From positions 92,694-144,803 of the forward strand of contig NZ_GL732463.1 of NCBI RefSeq assembly GCF_000187585.1: a stretch of DNA of 52,110 nucleotides, given 5' to 3'. This DNA is from Streptococcus peroris ATCC 700780 (GTDB lineage Bacteria; Bacillota; Bacilli; Lactobacillales; Streptococcaceae). The stretch's first letter is position 1; the number at the start of each line of letters is the position of its first letter. The translations under genes were made by a program, and so were the position numbers. Positions 27,355 to 42,100 of the stretch are shown one piece after another. The notes beneath the pieces were generated by a model, which saw only the letters and a program-made list of their open reading frames with translations, ran no database searches and was not told where the DNA came from.

Positions 27355-28212
27355 TTATTTGTCAAAGCCTTGTAAAGCTTTTTCGCGTTCTTCTACTTGT
27401 CCTTTGGCATCTAGTTTATTACCACCGTAAACTGCTGTTTCCCATGATCCGTACATTGGATTTGGGAAGATGATGAATTTTTCACCAAATTCTTTTTGCA
27501 ATTCTTCAAGTTGTTTGTCACGGTCGGCTTCAGAAGTTTTAGAAAAATCTGCAAAGTCTACAAGGTTATCACCAAATAGTAATACAAGATTAGTTTTTTC
27601 TTGAACTGCTTGGCGACGGCCTTCTTTAGATTTCACGCCATTTTCTAAAAACATGAGATGATCGCGACTTTGTACAGGAATCCCTTCGTTTTCTAGATTT
27701 TTAATGGTAGCATCTACTTGACTCACTGAGCGGTCAGAAATATAGTAGATTTGGACACCGTTTTGATCAGCAAATTGAAGAAAATCTTTTGCGCCTGGAA
27801 CGGCTTTTGCTGCAGCTTTTTGGACCCAAACATCCCAATTTTCAGGTGTGAACGCTGTTCCATCTTTGACATTTTGAACTTGGTAAGGACTGTTGTCTAA
27901 GACTGTTTCATCCAAGTCTAAAACAATCGAATAAGGCTTATCTGATTCTTTTTTAAGTAATTCCTTCAAACGATCTGTAGCAACATTATAACCTTGTAGA
28001 TACAAGGCTTTTGTTTCAGCGGCTTTTTGATACCAGAGAGTTGACATGGTATTTTCTCTAGACCGTAACTGATCGTAAGTCATTGTAATCTGATTGTCAG
28101 ATGAGCTATTAGCAGATGTTTGTGTTTCTGTAGATTTTGTCGCACAACTGGTCAATAAGATGACAGATGCAAGTGCAGAAACGATTGTAACAGTGGTTTT
28201 TGCTGTTTTCAT
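27355..28212 (-). CDS. Class C acid phosphatase lipoprotein, P4/HAD family
   Basis: The 285-residue precursor is a lipoprotein (lipobox LTSC, C23) of the e(P4)-type HAD phosphatase family, which hydrolyses phosphomonoesters such as 5'-nucleotides at the cell surface. The HAD motif DLDETVLDNSPYQ at about residues 98-110 supplies the aspartate nucleophile, IYYISDRS is motif II and LLFGDNLVDF is the late acidic motif. AGGAG precedes the start at 28212. Monocistronic. It may scavenge phosphate, nucleosides or NMN, but substrate preference cannot be read. Confidence 0.92.
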   Translation of the reverse strand: MKTAKTTVTIVSALASVILLTSCATKSTETQTSANSSSDNQITMTYDQLRSRENTMSTLWYQKAAETKALYLQGYNVATDRLKELLKKESDKPYSIVLDLDETVLDNSPYQVQNVKDGTAFTPENWDVWVQKAAAKAVPGAKDFLQFADQNGVQIYYISDRSVSQVDATIKNLENEGIPVQSRDHLMFLENGVKSKEGRRQAVQEKTNLVLLFGDNLVDFADFSKTSEADRDKQLEELQKEFGEKFIIFPNPMYGSWETAVYGGNKLDAKGQVEEREKALQGFDK

Positions 28213-28244
28213 AAAATGTCTCCTATTTTATTAATTTCAATAAC

Positions 28245-28273
28245 AGTATAGCATGAGGGGATAGTTAAGGCAA
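28245..28273 (-). promoter_or_regulatory. Promoter of the acid phosphatase gene
   Basis: On the minus strand TTGCCT (28273-28268), a 17-base spacer and TATACT (28250-28245) preceded by TGC form a good extended promoter. Confidence 0.7.
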
Positions 28274-28358
28274 GCGTTTTCCTAAATATGGACTTGGTTT
28301 TTTAAGAAAGATGCAGATAATTAACGGATTTAAGGAAGAGAAAAATCTCTAAAAAACC

Positions 28359-28387
28359 TTGAAAAATCTAGCCAAATAGGGTATAAT
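28359..28387 (+). promoter_or_regulatory. rpoBC promoter
   Basis: TTGAAA (28359-28364), a 17-base spacer and perfect TATAAT (28382-28387). The resulting leader to the rpoB start is about 250 bases. Confidence 0.82.
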
Positions 28388-28393
28388 GTAAAT

Positions 28394-28644
28394 AATCATT
28401 TGTCGTAGGTTTTGTCTGAAATATTGTCCGGACAAGGCTCACAGCAGTTAAATCAAACTGGAGAAGTCGGATTTAGCTGCTCTTTTTGTGCTCATTTTCA
28501 GGTTTTTGAGGATTTGTAATAGAGATTTAAAGATTCTGAAAATTGGTCGAAAGGGATAAGTTGATAGGGGTTTTAAAACCATCTAATGATAATTATTGGC
28601 TTAGATTACTAAGCTTGAATCTTTAATAACAAAGGAGAATCATC
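28394..28644 (+). promoter_or_regulatory. Structured rpoB leader (candidate Lacto-rpoB RNA)
   Basis: The leader contains a 12-base perfect palindrome TTGTCCGGACAA (28424-28435) and a 12-bp hairpin AGCAGTTAAATC / GATTTAGCTGCT (28443-28481) followed by T5 (28483-28487), which could act as an attenuator. Lacto-rpoB is a published RNA motif found upstream of rpoB in Lactobacillales; taxon and position match, but I have not compared it with the model. From 28490 to 28630 I see no further clear structure. AAAGGAG precedes the TTG start. Confidence 0.62.
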
Positions 28645-32247
<3,603 letters not shown>

Positions 32248-32279
32248 GCAGTTCACTTAAAATAGAAAGGGAAGAAATA

Positions 32280-35200
32280 GTGGTTGATGTAAATCGTTTT
32301 AAAAGTATGCAAATCACACTAGCTTCTCCAAGCAAAGTCCGTTCATGGTCTTATGGAGAAGTCAAAAAACCTGAAACAATCAATTACCGTACGTTGAAAC
32401 CAGAACGTGAAGGGCTCTTTGACGAAGTGATCTTTGGTCCTACAAAAGACTGGGAATGTGCTTGTGGTAAATACAAACGCATTCGTTACAGAGGGATTGT
32501 TTGTGACCGTTGTGGTGTTGAAGTAACGCGTACAAAAGTTCGTCGTGAACGTATGGGACACATCGAGTTGAAAGCTCCTGTATCTCATATCTGGTATTTC
32601 AAGGGAATTCCAAGCCGTATGGGCTTGACCCTTGATATGAGCCCTCGTGCTCTCGAGGAAGTAATCTACTTTGCTGCTTACGTGGTGATCGATCCAAAAG
32701 ATACACCACTTGAGCACAAATCTATCATGACAGAGCGTGAATACCGTGAACGCTTGCGTGAATTTGGTCATGGTTCATTCGTTGCCAAAATGGGTGCCGA
32801 AGCTATCCAAGACCTCTTGAAACAAGTTGATCTTGAAAAAGAAATTGCTGAACTCAAAGAAGAGTTGAAAACAGCTACTGGACAAAAACGTGTCAAAGCC
32901 ATCCGCCGTTTGGATGTTTTGGATGCCTTTTACAAATCTGGAAACAAACCTGAATGGATGGTTCTTAACATCTTGCCAGTTATTCCACCAGATCTTCGTC
33001 CAATGTTGCAGTTGGATGGTGGGCGTTTTGCCTCATCTGACTTGAACGACCTTTACCGTCGTGTGATCAACCGTAACAACCGTTTGGCTCGTTTGCTTGA
33101 GTTAAATGCACCAGGTATCATCGTTCAAAATGAGAAGCGTATGCTTCAAGAAGCAGTTGACGCTTTGATTGACAATGGTCGCCGTGGTCGTCCAATCACT
33201 GGACCTGGTAGCCGTCCACTCAAATCCTTGAGCCACATGCTCAAAGGGAAACAAGGACGTTTCCGTCAAAACTTGCTCGGTAAACGTGTTGACTTCTCAG
33301 GACGTTCTGTTATTGCCGTTGGTCCAACTCTTAAGATGTACCAATGTGGTGTGCCACGTGAAATGGCAATCGAGCTCTTTAAACCATTTGTCATGCGTGA
33401 AATCGTAGCGCGTGATATCGTGCAAAACGTTAAGGCGGCAAAACGCTTGGTAGAACGTGGAGACGAACGTATCTGGGATATCTTGGAAGAAGTCATCAAA
33501 GAACACCCAGTACTTTTGAACCGCGCACCTACCCTTCACCGTTTGGGGATTCAAGCTTTTGAACCTGTCTTGATCGACGGTAAAGCTCTTCGCTTACATC
33601 CACTAGCCTGTGAAGCCTATAATGCCGACTTTGACGGGGACCAAATGGCCATCCACGTGCCTCTTTCAGAAGAAGCACAGGCGGAAGCTCGTATCTTGAT
33701 GTTGGCTGCTGAACACATCTTGAATCCAAAAGATGGGAAACCAGTCGTTACGCCATCTCAGGACATGGTTTTGGGGAACTATTACTTGACCATGGAAGAA
33801 GCTGGTCGTGAAGGTGAAGGAATGGTCTTTAAGGACCGTGACGAAGCTGTCATGGCATATCGCAATGGTTATGTTCACCTACACTCACGTGTTGGGATTA
33901 CGACCGATAGTTTGAATAAACCATGGACAGAGGATCAAAAACACAAAATCTTGCTGACAACTGTTGGTAAAATCCTCTTCAACGATATCATGCCAGAAGG
34001 CCTACCATACTTGCAAGAACCAACAAACGCTAACTTGACAGAAGGCGTTTCGGATAAGTACTTCTTGCCACTAGGTGGAAATATCCATGAAGCTATTAGC
34101 GCGTTGGAAATCAATCCACCATTCAAGAAGAAAAATCTTGGAAATATCATCGCTGAAATTTTCAAACGTTTCCGTACAACAGAAACTTCAGCCTTCCTTG
34201 ACCGTTTGAAGAACTTAGGTTACCATCAATCAACACTTGCTGGATTGACAGTGGGTATTGCGGATATCCCGGTTGTTGAAGACAAGGCTGAAATCATCGA
34301 AGAATCACACAAACGTGTGGAACAAATCACTAAACAATTCCGCCGTGGTATGATCACAGACGATGAACGTTATAATGCTGTTACAGCTGAATGGCGTGCA
34401 GCTCGTGAAAAACTAGAAAAACGTTTGGTTGCCAACCAAGATCCTAAGAACCCAATCGTTATGATGATGGATTCTGGAGCCCGTGGTAATATCTCAAACT
34501 TCTCACAACTTGCCGGTATGCGTGGTTTGATGGCAGCACCGAACGGACGTATCATGGAATTGCCAATCCTTTCAAACTTCCGTGAAGGTTTGTCAGTACT
34601 CGAAATGTTCTTCTCAACTCACGGTGCTCGTAAAGGGATGACCGATACGGCCTTGAAGACTGCCGACTCAGGTTACTTGACCCGTCGTTTGGTTGACGTT
34701 GCCCAAGACGTAATCATTCGTGAAGATGACTGTGGAACAGACCGTGGTCTCTTGATCCGCTCTATCACAGAAGGTAAAGAGATGATTGAGTCTCTTGAAG
34801 AGCGCCTCAATGGTCGTTACACTAAGAAAACGGTTCGCCATCCAGAAACTGGTGAAGTCATCATCGGCCCAGACGAATTGATTACCGAAGATAAGGCGCG
34901 TGAAATTGTCAATGCTGGTGTGGAAGAAGTAACTATCCGCTCTGTATTTACATGTAACACTCGTCACGGTGTCTGCCGTCACTGTTATGGTATCAACTTG
35001 GCAACTGGTGATGCGGTTGAAGTTGGTGAAGCAGTTGGTACCATCGCTGCCCAATCTATCGGGGAACCTGGTACACAGCTTACAATGCGTACCTTCCACA
35101 CGGGTGGTGTTGCCTCAAATACCGATATTACGCAAGGTCTTCCTCGTGTCCAAGAAATCTTTGAAGCCCGCAATCCAAAAGGTGAAGCGGTCATCACAGA

Positions 35201-35930
35201 AGTCAAAGGACAAGTTACCGCTATCGAAGAAGACGCTTCAACTCGTACCAAGAAAGTCTTTGTTAAAGGTGAAACTGGAGAAGGCGAATACGTGGTACCA
35301 TTCACAGCCCGTATGCGTGTAGAAGTTGGAGACCAAGTCTCTCGTGGTGCAGCTCTTACAGAAGGTTCTATCCAACCAAAACGTCTCCTTGCTGTACGTG
35401 ATGTTTTGTCAGTTGAAACTTACCTCCTAGGTGAAGTACAAAAAGTTTACCGTAGCCAAGGGGTAGAAATCGGCGACAAACACATCGAGGTTATGGTTCG
35501 TCAAATGATCCGTAAAGTTCGTGTCATGGATCCAGGTGATACAGACCTTCTCATGGGTACACTTTTGGATATCAACGACTTTACAGATGCCAATAAAGAT
35601 GTCCTTATCGCAGGTGGTGTTCCAGCGACTGGTCGCCCAGTCCTTATGGGAATTACCAAAGCCTCACTTGAAACAAATAGCTTCTTGTCAGCAGCTTCCT
35701 TCCAGGAAACAACACGTGTCCTTACAGATGCGGCTATCCGTGGTAAGAAAGATCATCTCCTTGGACTTAAGGAAAATGTTATCATCGGTAAGATCATCCC
35801 AGCAGGTACTGGTATGGCTCGTTACCGCAATCTTGAACCACAAGCTGTTAATGAAGAGTCACTTTTCGTAGATTCACAAGAAGAAGGACAAGTGGACGTC
35901 TTAGCGGAGACAGATGAAACAAACGAATAA
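32280..35930 (+). CDS. rpoC: RNA polymerase beta' subunit
   Basis: The 1216-residue beta' subunit carries the catalytic magnesium triad in [13 protein letters not shown] and an N-terminal zinc site ([20 protein letters not shown]). The second zinc region [13 protein letters not shown] and the trigger-loop/bridge-helix segment ([20 protein letters not shown]) are intact. The start is GTG 32280 with GAAAGGGAAG upstream. It is followed by a perfect terminator hairpin, ending the rpoBC operon. Confidence 0.98.
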   Translation: MVDVNRFKSMQITLASPSKVRSWSYGEVKKPETINYRTLKPEREGLFDEVIFGPTKDWECACGKYKRIRYRGIVCDRCGVEVTRTKVRRERMGHIELKAPVSHIWYFKGIPSRMGLTLDMSPRALEEVIYFAAYVVIDPKDTPLEHKSIMTEREYRERLREFGHGSFVAKMGAEAIQDLLKQVDLEKEIAELKEELKTATGQKRVKAIRRLDVLDAFYKSGNKPEWMVLNILPVIPPDLRPMLQLDGGRFASSDLNDLYRRVINRNNRLARLLELNAPGIIVQNEKRMLQEAVDALIDNGRRGRPITGPGSRPLKSLSHMLKGKQGRFRQNLLGKRVDFSGRSVIAVGPTLKMYQCGVPREMAIELFKPFVMREIVARDIVQNVKAAKRLVERGDERIWDILEEVIKEHPVLLNRAPTLHRLGIQAFEPVLIDGKALRLHPLACEAYNADFDGDQMAIHVPLSEEAQAEARILMLAAEHILNPKDGKPVVTPSQDMVLGNYYLTMEEAGREGEGMVFKDRDEAVMAYRNGYVHLHSRVGITTDSLNKPWTEDQKHKILLTTVGKILFNDIMPEGLPYLQEPTNANLTEGVSDKYFLPLGGNIHEAISALEINPPFKKKNLGNIIAEIFKRFRTTETSAFLDRLKNLGYHQSTLAGLTVGIADIPVVEDKAEIIEESHKRVEQITKQFRRGMITDDERYNAVTAEWRAAREKLEKRLVANQDPKNPIVMMMDSGARGNISNFSQLAGMRGLMAAPNGRIMELPILSNFREGLSVLEMFFSTHGARKGMTDTALKTADSGYLTRRLVDVAQDVIIREDDCGTDRGLLIRSITEGKEMIESLEERLNGRYTKKTVRHPETGEVIIGPDELITEDKAREIVNAGVEEVTIRSVFTCNTRHGVCRHCYGINLATGDAVEVGEAVGTIAAQSIGEPGTQLTMRTFHTGGVASNTDITQGLPRVQEIFEARNPKGEAVITEVKGQVTAIEEDASTRTKKVFVKGETGEGEYVVPFTARMRVEVGDQVSRGAALTEGSIQPKRLLAVRDVLSVETYLLGEVQKVYRSQGVEIGDKHIEVMVRQMIRKVRVMDPGDTDLLMGTLLDINDFTDANKDVLIAGGVPATGRPVLMGITKASLETNSFLSAASFQETTRVLTDAAIRGKKDHLLGLKENVIIGKIIPAGTGMARYRNLEPQAVNEESLFVDSQEEGQVDVLAETDETNE

Positions 35931-35943
35931 ATCTACTAACTCT

Positions 35944-35967
35944 AAAAGAGGGAACTTTCCCTCTTTT
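35944..35967 (+). terminator. rpoBC terminator
   Basis: AAAAGAGGGA (35944-35953) and TCCCTCTTTT (35958-35967) form a 10-bp perfect stem around a four-base loop; the descending arm supplies the T-run. Confidence 0.85.
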
Positions 35968-36065
35968 GGCGTGTTAGAGATATGAAAAGTATAAGGTCTA
36001 TTTTCTTGAAAAATTGAACAATTTGCCTTAAGGCTAGGTCATTTAATAAAAAATGGTAAAAATTC

Positions 36066-36093
36066 TTGACATTTATACTTTGAAGTGTAAAAA
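36066..36093 (+). promoter_or_regulatory. Promoter of the giant LPXTG adhesin
   Basis: TTGACA (36066-36071), a 16-base spacer and TAAAAA (36088-36093) directly preceded by TG. The spacer holds an imperfect inverted repeat (TTATACTT / AGTGTAAAA), a possible regulator site. The leader is about 75 bases; GGGGGATGGAGG precedes the ATG. Confidence 0.55.
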
Positions 36094-36173
36094 TAAGATG
36101 TTGTATTTTTAGAGATAATCAACAATAAATAAACTATAAAAAATAAATTCCCAAAGGGGGATGGAGGAAAATC

Positions 36174-39100
36174 ATGAAAAATGATCTGTTTAATGATCGT
36201 ATCAGTCGATTCTCAATCCGTAAACTTCATGTAGGGGTTTGTTCGGTCCTACTAGGAACACTAGTGATGGCTGGAACTGCTACAAGTGTCGGAGCTGATG
36301 AAGTGACTGAAAATAAACAAGCTGAAGGTGTCGCAGCTAAAACGGAAGTTGAAAAAGCTAAAACACCTGCTACGACTGAAGCAACACCTGCAACAGAAGC
36401 GAAAGCAGCACCTGCAACAGAAGCGAAAGCAGCACCTGCAAAAGAAGTAACTTACCAAGCAGAAGCAGCTCCTGTAGTTTCAACTGAGGTAAAACCTGAG
36501 CTTAAAACTGAAACATTGGCAGCTTATGTTGCTGAAGTTGAAGCAAACTTGGCAAATGGCAAATACAGCAACAAGACAGATGAGAGTGTAGAAGTTCTCA
36601 AAGCAAGTCTTGCCAACGCTCAAAATACTCTTGCAACTGCTACAAGTCAAGCTGAACTAGATGCAGCTTACCAATCACTTGTAACAACAGTCAATGCGAA
36701 ACTTAAAAATAAGGAAGTAGCGAAAGTAGAAAAACCAGTAGTTGAAACTCCTGCTACTACAGAAGCCACTACAGGAAAACCAGCTGAAAACACTGCACCA
36801 GCTGAAGGGACAAACGCAATCGCAAATACAGGGAAGAACGACCCTCGTAATGGGAAAGAGATTGACAAAGGCACAGCCTTCCGTGCAGAAACAGCAGCTA
36901 CTACTGGAGTAGGGGCAGATGTTGTAGACGCAACATCAACTCCAAAAGTTGAAAAACCAGGATATACAACAGATCTTGATGCCAAATCTTTGGCTAGACA
37001 GATTACTTGGTTGGACTTTGGGGATACAGCCAACTGGACGGGCACTACAACAACGTCGAATGGGGATCTTGCCCTTCAAGTTGGTGCCACCTATACTAAG
37101 GAAATTATGCCGGGTTACGTGGTAACCGTCAAAGTTAAATCTTTGAAACCCTTCCAAGCAACAGAAATCTACAAAAAGCGCTTAGAAGACCGAGGAGCGA
37201 CGGCAGCTGAAAAGGCTACCTATGATCCAAATGCCAGAAATGGTTATGTGAGTGGGACTACTAATCAAAAAGCGCTTGCAGAATTGAACGCTGGTCACGA
37301 AGCAAAGGTTATTGCCGAGGCTCAAAACCGTTGGACTGAAATTAAATTCGAAAATATTGATACTGGGACAAAGAAAACTACCATTAGTTCAGAATTAGAG
37401 GGTGGGAACATTGGAGTCCAGTTTGAAATTTCTGCGACCTTCCGTGGAAAAGTGGTCAAACCTGCTCTTGTCATGGCTGATGGGGAATCTGCTTCACCAG
37501 GTGAATTGGTTATGTTCACCACAAACGGAGAAGGTTGGCAACATCTTGGGGAATGGAAAAAATTTTCCAGACGAAATAATGTAACTTATATTCCACAAGA
37601 CACAGACAATTTATTTGGTTCGAACCCTTCCACTAAAATAAAAGGCATGAGTCTCAAGACGATCAACCTTGACCAAATTCGAAGATCAAATCAAGTTGGG
37701 CCAGATAAAAAAGCAGTTGCTTGGAAGTACTTTGGAAGTGCCGATTTAACAACTGGAGGTCTCGGAACAGGGATCTTCGGACCAAATATTTCTGAGGGTG
37801 ATGTGGATGTTCCTCTTGTTATGACTAGGGGGGCTTCTGAGATTGGTCTTTACATTGCTTCAGGAGGGAAACAATCAGCCATGCTTGGTTTCTTCCCGCT
37901 TGATGAAGGAGATGCTCCTGAGTCATATGGTAAGGCAGTCCATACCATTGCAACCGTAGACGGTGTTACTGGAGCTAAAGTAAATCAACCGTATCTTGGG
38001 AATGTGAGCCCTGATATGGATGAAAATACTGTTCTAGACTGGTTCGGTGATGATAATGCAACGACGGCCGATGAAGGTATCAATCAATTGCTTCCAGAAG
38101 AACTCAAAGGGACAACCAATGAGATGATCAAGATGGACCGTACGAGACCAGGTAACTACAAGATGTCCATCCAAGCGCATACAGATGGGGCTAAAGAAGC
38201 CTATATCTATGGTTGGGTAGACTTTAACCAAAACGGTACTTTTGATGAAGATGAACGCTCTGATCTTGCTAAAATCACCCAAGATGGGACAGTCGAGTTA
38301 ACCTTTGCTCACAGTAAGACCTACGTTGATCCTAGTGTCAAAGAACTAGGTGCTCGTGTTCGTATTGCTAAGAAAGATAAGGAGATTGAAAAACCAACAG
38401 GTTTGGCTTTCTCAGGAGAAGTTGAAGACTTCAAGACTCAAATTACTCATCCACCAAAAGGGGAATTTAAAGAAACTAGTGGTCTTCAAGGTGCGAAGCA
38501 AACAGCAACTGTAGCCTTTACAGCACGTGGGGAACACAAGTATACTCGTAACTCAACTGCAGTCATCGATGAAACTGTAGAGCCATACATCGTGGACAAA
38601 GATGGCAACCGTGCAACTCTTGATGCTGAAGGCTACTACGTAGTTCCAGGTCAAGGTAAGTACAAGATCACAGCAAACGGTAAAGACGTTAATGTTGAGT
38701 TTATCCCTGAGGATGATTTCCTTGGAACAGCTGATGGTATCTCAATCCGCCGTTCAGATAACAACGGAAACGATACTGGATGGTCAACTAGATTCCCAGA
38801 TATTGAACCAAACGTAGATATTCAGTTGAGTACTATGGATGGTTTTTACGTGCCAACTGTCACACCGATTGAGATTGAAGGGGTTAACAAGACATCTACT
38901 GATGTACAAGGTGCAAGCCAAACAGGAACACCAACCTTTAATACAACTGCTACTAACGCAAATGGTGACAAGATTGCTGTCACTCCAAGCGCAACATACC
39001 CTGCTAAGTTGGTAGATCCAGCTACAGGAATGCTAACAGACGCTACATCAGTAACTGTTGCAGGCGAAGGTACCTATACGATCAACCCTACGACAGGTGA

Positions 39101-42100
39101 AGTAACCTTTGTTCCAGAGCCAAGCTTTACTGGTACAGCCAAAGGTGTGGAAGTTACATTGTCAGCACCAGTTGGTCGCAATAAAGATGGTAAGGTTCAA
39201 GAAGAGTACGTTAAGACAGCTACTGCTAAGTACACACCAACTGTAACACCAATCGCTATTACTCCAACCAATAAAGTTTCTGAAGACATTCAAAACGTTC
39301 CACAAACCCAAACACCAACCTTTGATTTGAGTAACGACAAGACTGCTGAAATCACTAGCAAGAAATTGGTGGATCCAGCAACTGGTCAACCAACTGATGA
39401 AACAACAGTGACAGTAGCAGGTGAAGGTAGCTATACTATCGATCCTACTACAGGAGCGGTGACCTTCACACCTGAAAAAGACTTTGTTGGTACTGCAAAA
39501 GGAGTAACTGTTCAGGCAACTGCTACTATTACAAATGCTAATGGTAAGACTGCAACCATTACTTCAGATGCAACCTACACACCAACGGTTGTGCCAGCAG
39601 TTCCAACTGCAAACCCTGCAACTTCAAAAGATATCCAAGGTGCAACTCAAACCGGTACACCAACCTTTGCAGGAACAACTGTTCAAGTAAATGGTCAAGA
39701 CAAACCTGTAACCATTAAAGAAAATAGCTATAAACTTTTGGATAAAGATGGTAATGAAGTAAGTGGAACTACACCAGCCTATGCGGCAGATGGTACAACT
39801 GTTATCGGTAACTTCTCAATCGACCCAGCAACTGGTACTGTAACTTTCACACCAACTGACAAATCTTACACAGGTACTGTTACACCAGTTAAGGTTCAAG
39901 CTGAAAGCTCAAACGGTATCAAGGTTGATACAACTTACACTCCAGAGATTGTCCCTGTAACACCAACAGCAACACCAGCAACATCTACCGATGTACAAGG
40001 TGCAACTCAAACAGGAAAACCTGAATTCAAGGGTGGAACTGTAACAGTTGATGGTGTTGAGAAGACTGTTGCTATCAATGAAACTGTACCAGCTACATTT
40101 GAAGATGGTACAACTACGAAGACAGTTCCAAACGTTGGTACTTATACAGTAGCCCCAGACGGAACAGTTACATTCGTTCCTGAAAAATCATTTATTGGAA
40201 CAGCACCAGCTGTAACAGTTGTTCGTGTAGATATGAACGGTACAAAAGCTTCTGCAACATACACACCAACAGTAACTCCAGTGAAGCCAACTGCTGTGGA
40301 TGCTACTTCAAAAGACAAACAAGGTCAAACTCAATCTGGTAAACCAACATTCACACCAGGTAACTCAAACGTACCAATGGATGATACTGTTCCAGCAACC
40401 TTCGAAGATGGTTCAACAACTAAGGTTATTCCAGGCGAAGGAACCTACACAGTAGCCCCAGACGGAACTGTAACCTTCGTTCCTGAAAAATCATTCACAG
40501 GAGTCGGAACAGGCGTAACTGTTAAGCGTGTCGATAAAAACGGTACTCCAGCAACAGCTAAGTACACACCAACTGTTACACCAGTAGCTCCAACAGCAAC
40601 ACCAGCTGAATCAGAAGCACCTCAAGGTGTGGTTCAAACTGGTACAGTGACCTTCACAGAAGGTGATCCAGTTGCTCCAATCGACAAGGATACCATTACC
40701 CTTCTTGATGAAAATGGTCAACCAGCTGCTTCAGTAGATGCTAAGTCACCAGACGGTAAGGTTATCGGTACCTTTACAGTTGATAAGGCTACAGGTGTTG
40801 TCACCTTCACACCAACTGATAAATCATACTCAGGTGAAGTCGTTCCAGTTAAGGTTCAAGCTAAAGACGCGAATGCAACAGCTGTAGAAACAACTTACAC
40901 ACCTAAGATTACTCCAGTAGTTCCAACAGCAGACCCAGCGACATCAACAGATATCCAAGGTAAGACACAAACAGGCACCCCAACCTTTACCCCAGGTAAT
41001 CCAGATGTTCCAATGGATAATGATGTTCCAGCTACATTTGAAGATGGTTCAACAACTAAGGTCATTCCAGGAGAAGGAACTTACACTGTAGCCCCAGATG
41101 GCACAGTAACCTTCGTCCCAGAAAAATCATTCACAGGAACAGGAACAGGTGTAACTGTTAAGCGTGTAGATAAGAACGGTACACCAGTAACCGCTAAATA
41201 CACACCAACAGTAACTCCAGTAACACCAACTGCGGAACCAGTAACATCAACAGATATCCAAGGTAAGACACAAACAGGCACCCCAACCTTTACCCCAGGT
41301 AATCCAGATGTTCCAATGGATAATGATGTTCCAGCTACATTTGAAGATGGTTCAACAACTAAGGTCATCCCAGGAGAAGGAACATACACTGTAGCACCAG
41401 ACGGCACAGTAACCTTCGTCCCAGAAAAATCATTCACGGGAGTAGGAACAGGCGTAACTGTTAAACGTGTCGATAAGAACGGTACACCAGTTACAGCTAA
41501 GTACACACCAACAGTAACTCCAGTGGCTCCAACAGCAGATCCAGCAACATCTATTGGACCAAAAGGTCAAGAACAGACTGGCAAGCCAACATTCAAGGAA
41601 GGCGATAGCAGTGTTCCAATGAATGATAAGGTTCCAGCAACATTTGATGATGGTTCAACTACGAAGACTATTCCAGGTGTTGGTACTTACACAGTAGCTC
41701 CAGATGGTACTGTAACCTTCAAACCAGAACCTGAATTCACAGGTACAGCTCCTTCTGTAACAGTTGTTCGTGAAGATATGAACGGAACAAAAGCTTCTGC
41801 AACATACACACCAACAGTAACCCCAGTTACTACATTTGTAGACAAAGATGGTAAACCAATTCCAGGTAACCCAACAGAAGACGGCGAACAACCTAAGAAA
41901 GATATTCCAGGTTACCGCTTCGTTGAGACTAAGAAATTGCCTAACGGTGATACAGTTCATGTCTATGAAAAAGTGACAACTTCATATGTTGATGAAAATG
42001 GTAAACCAATTCCAGGTTACCCAACAGAAGATGGCGAACAACCTAAGAAAGATATTCCAGGTTACGAGTTTGTGAAGACAGTTGTCGATAAAGACGGTAA

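Noticed and set aside
41081..41506. Minus-strand 141-residue frame in the adhesin repeats
   Set aside because: Repeats itself with the adhesin period and is the antisense image of the Thr/Pro/Val-rich repeats.
38878..41825. Regularly spaced repeats considered as CRISPR
   Set aside because: They are in-frame protein-coding repeats of about 100 codons without short repeat/spacer structure or cas genes.
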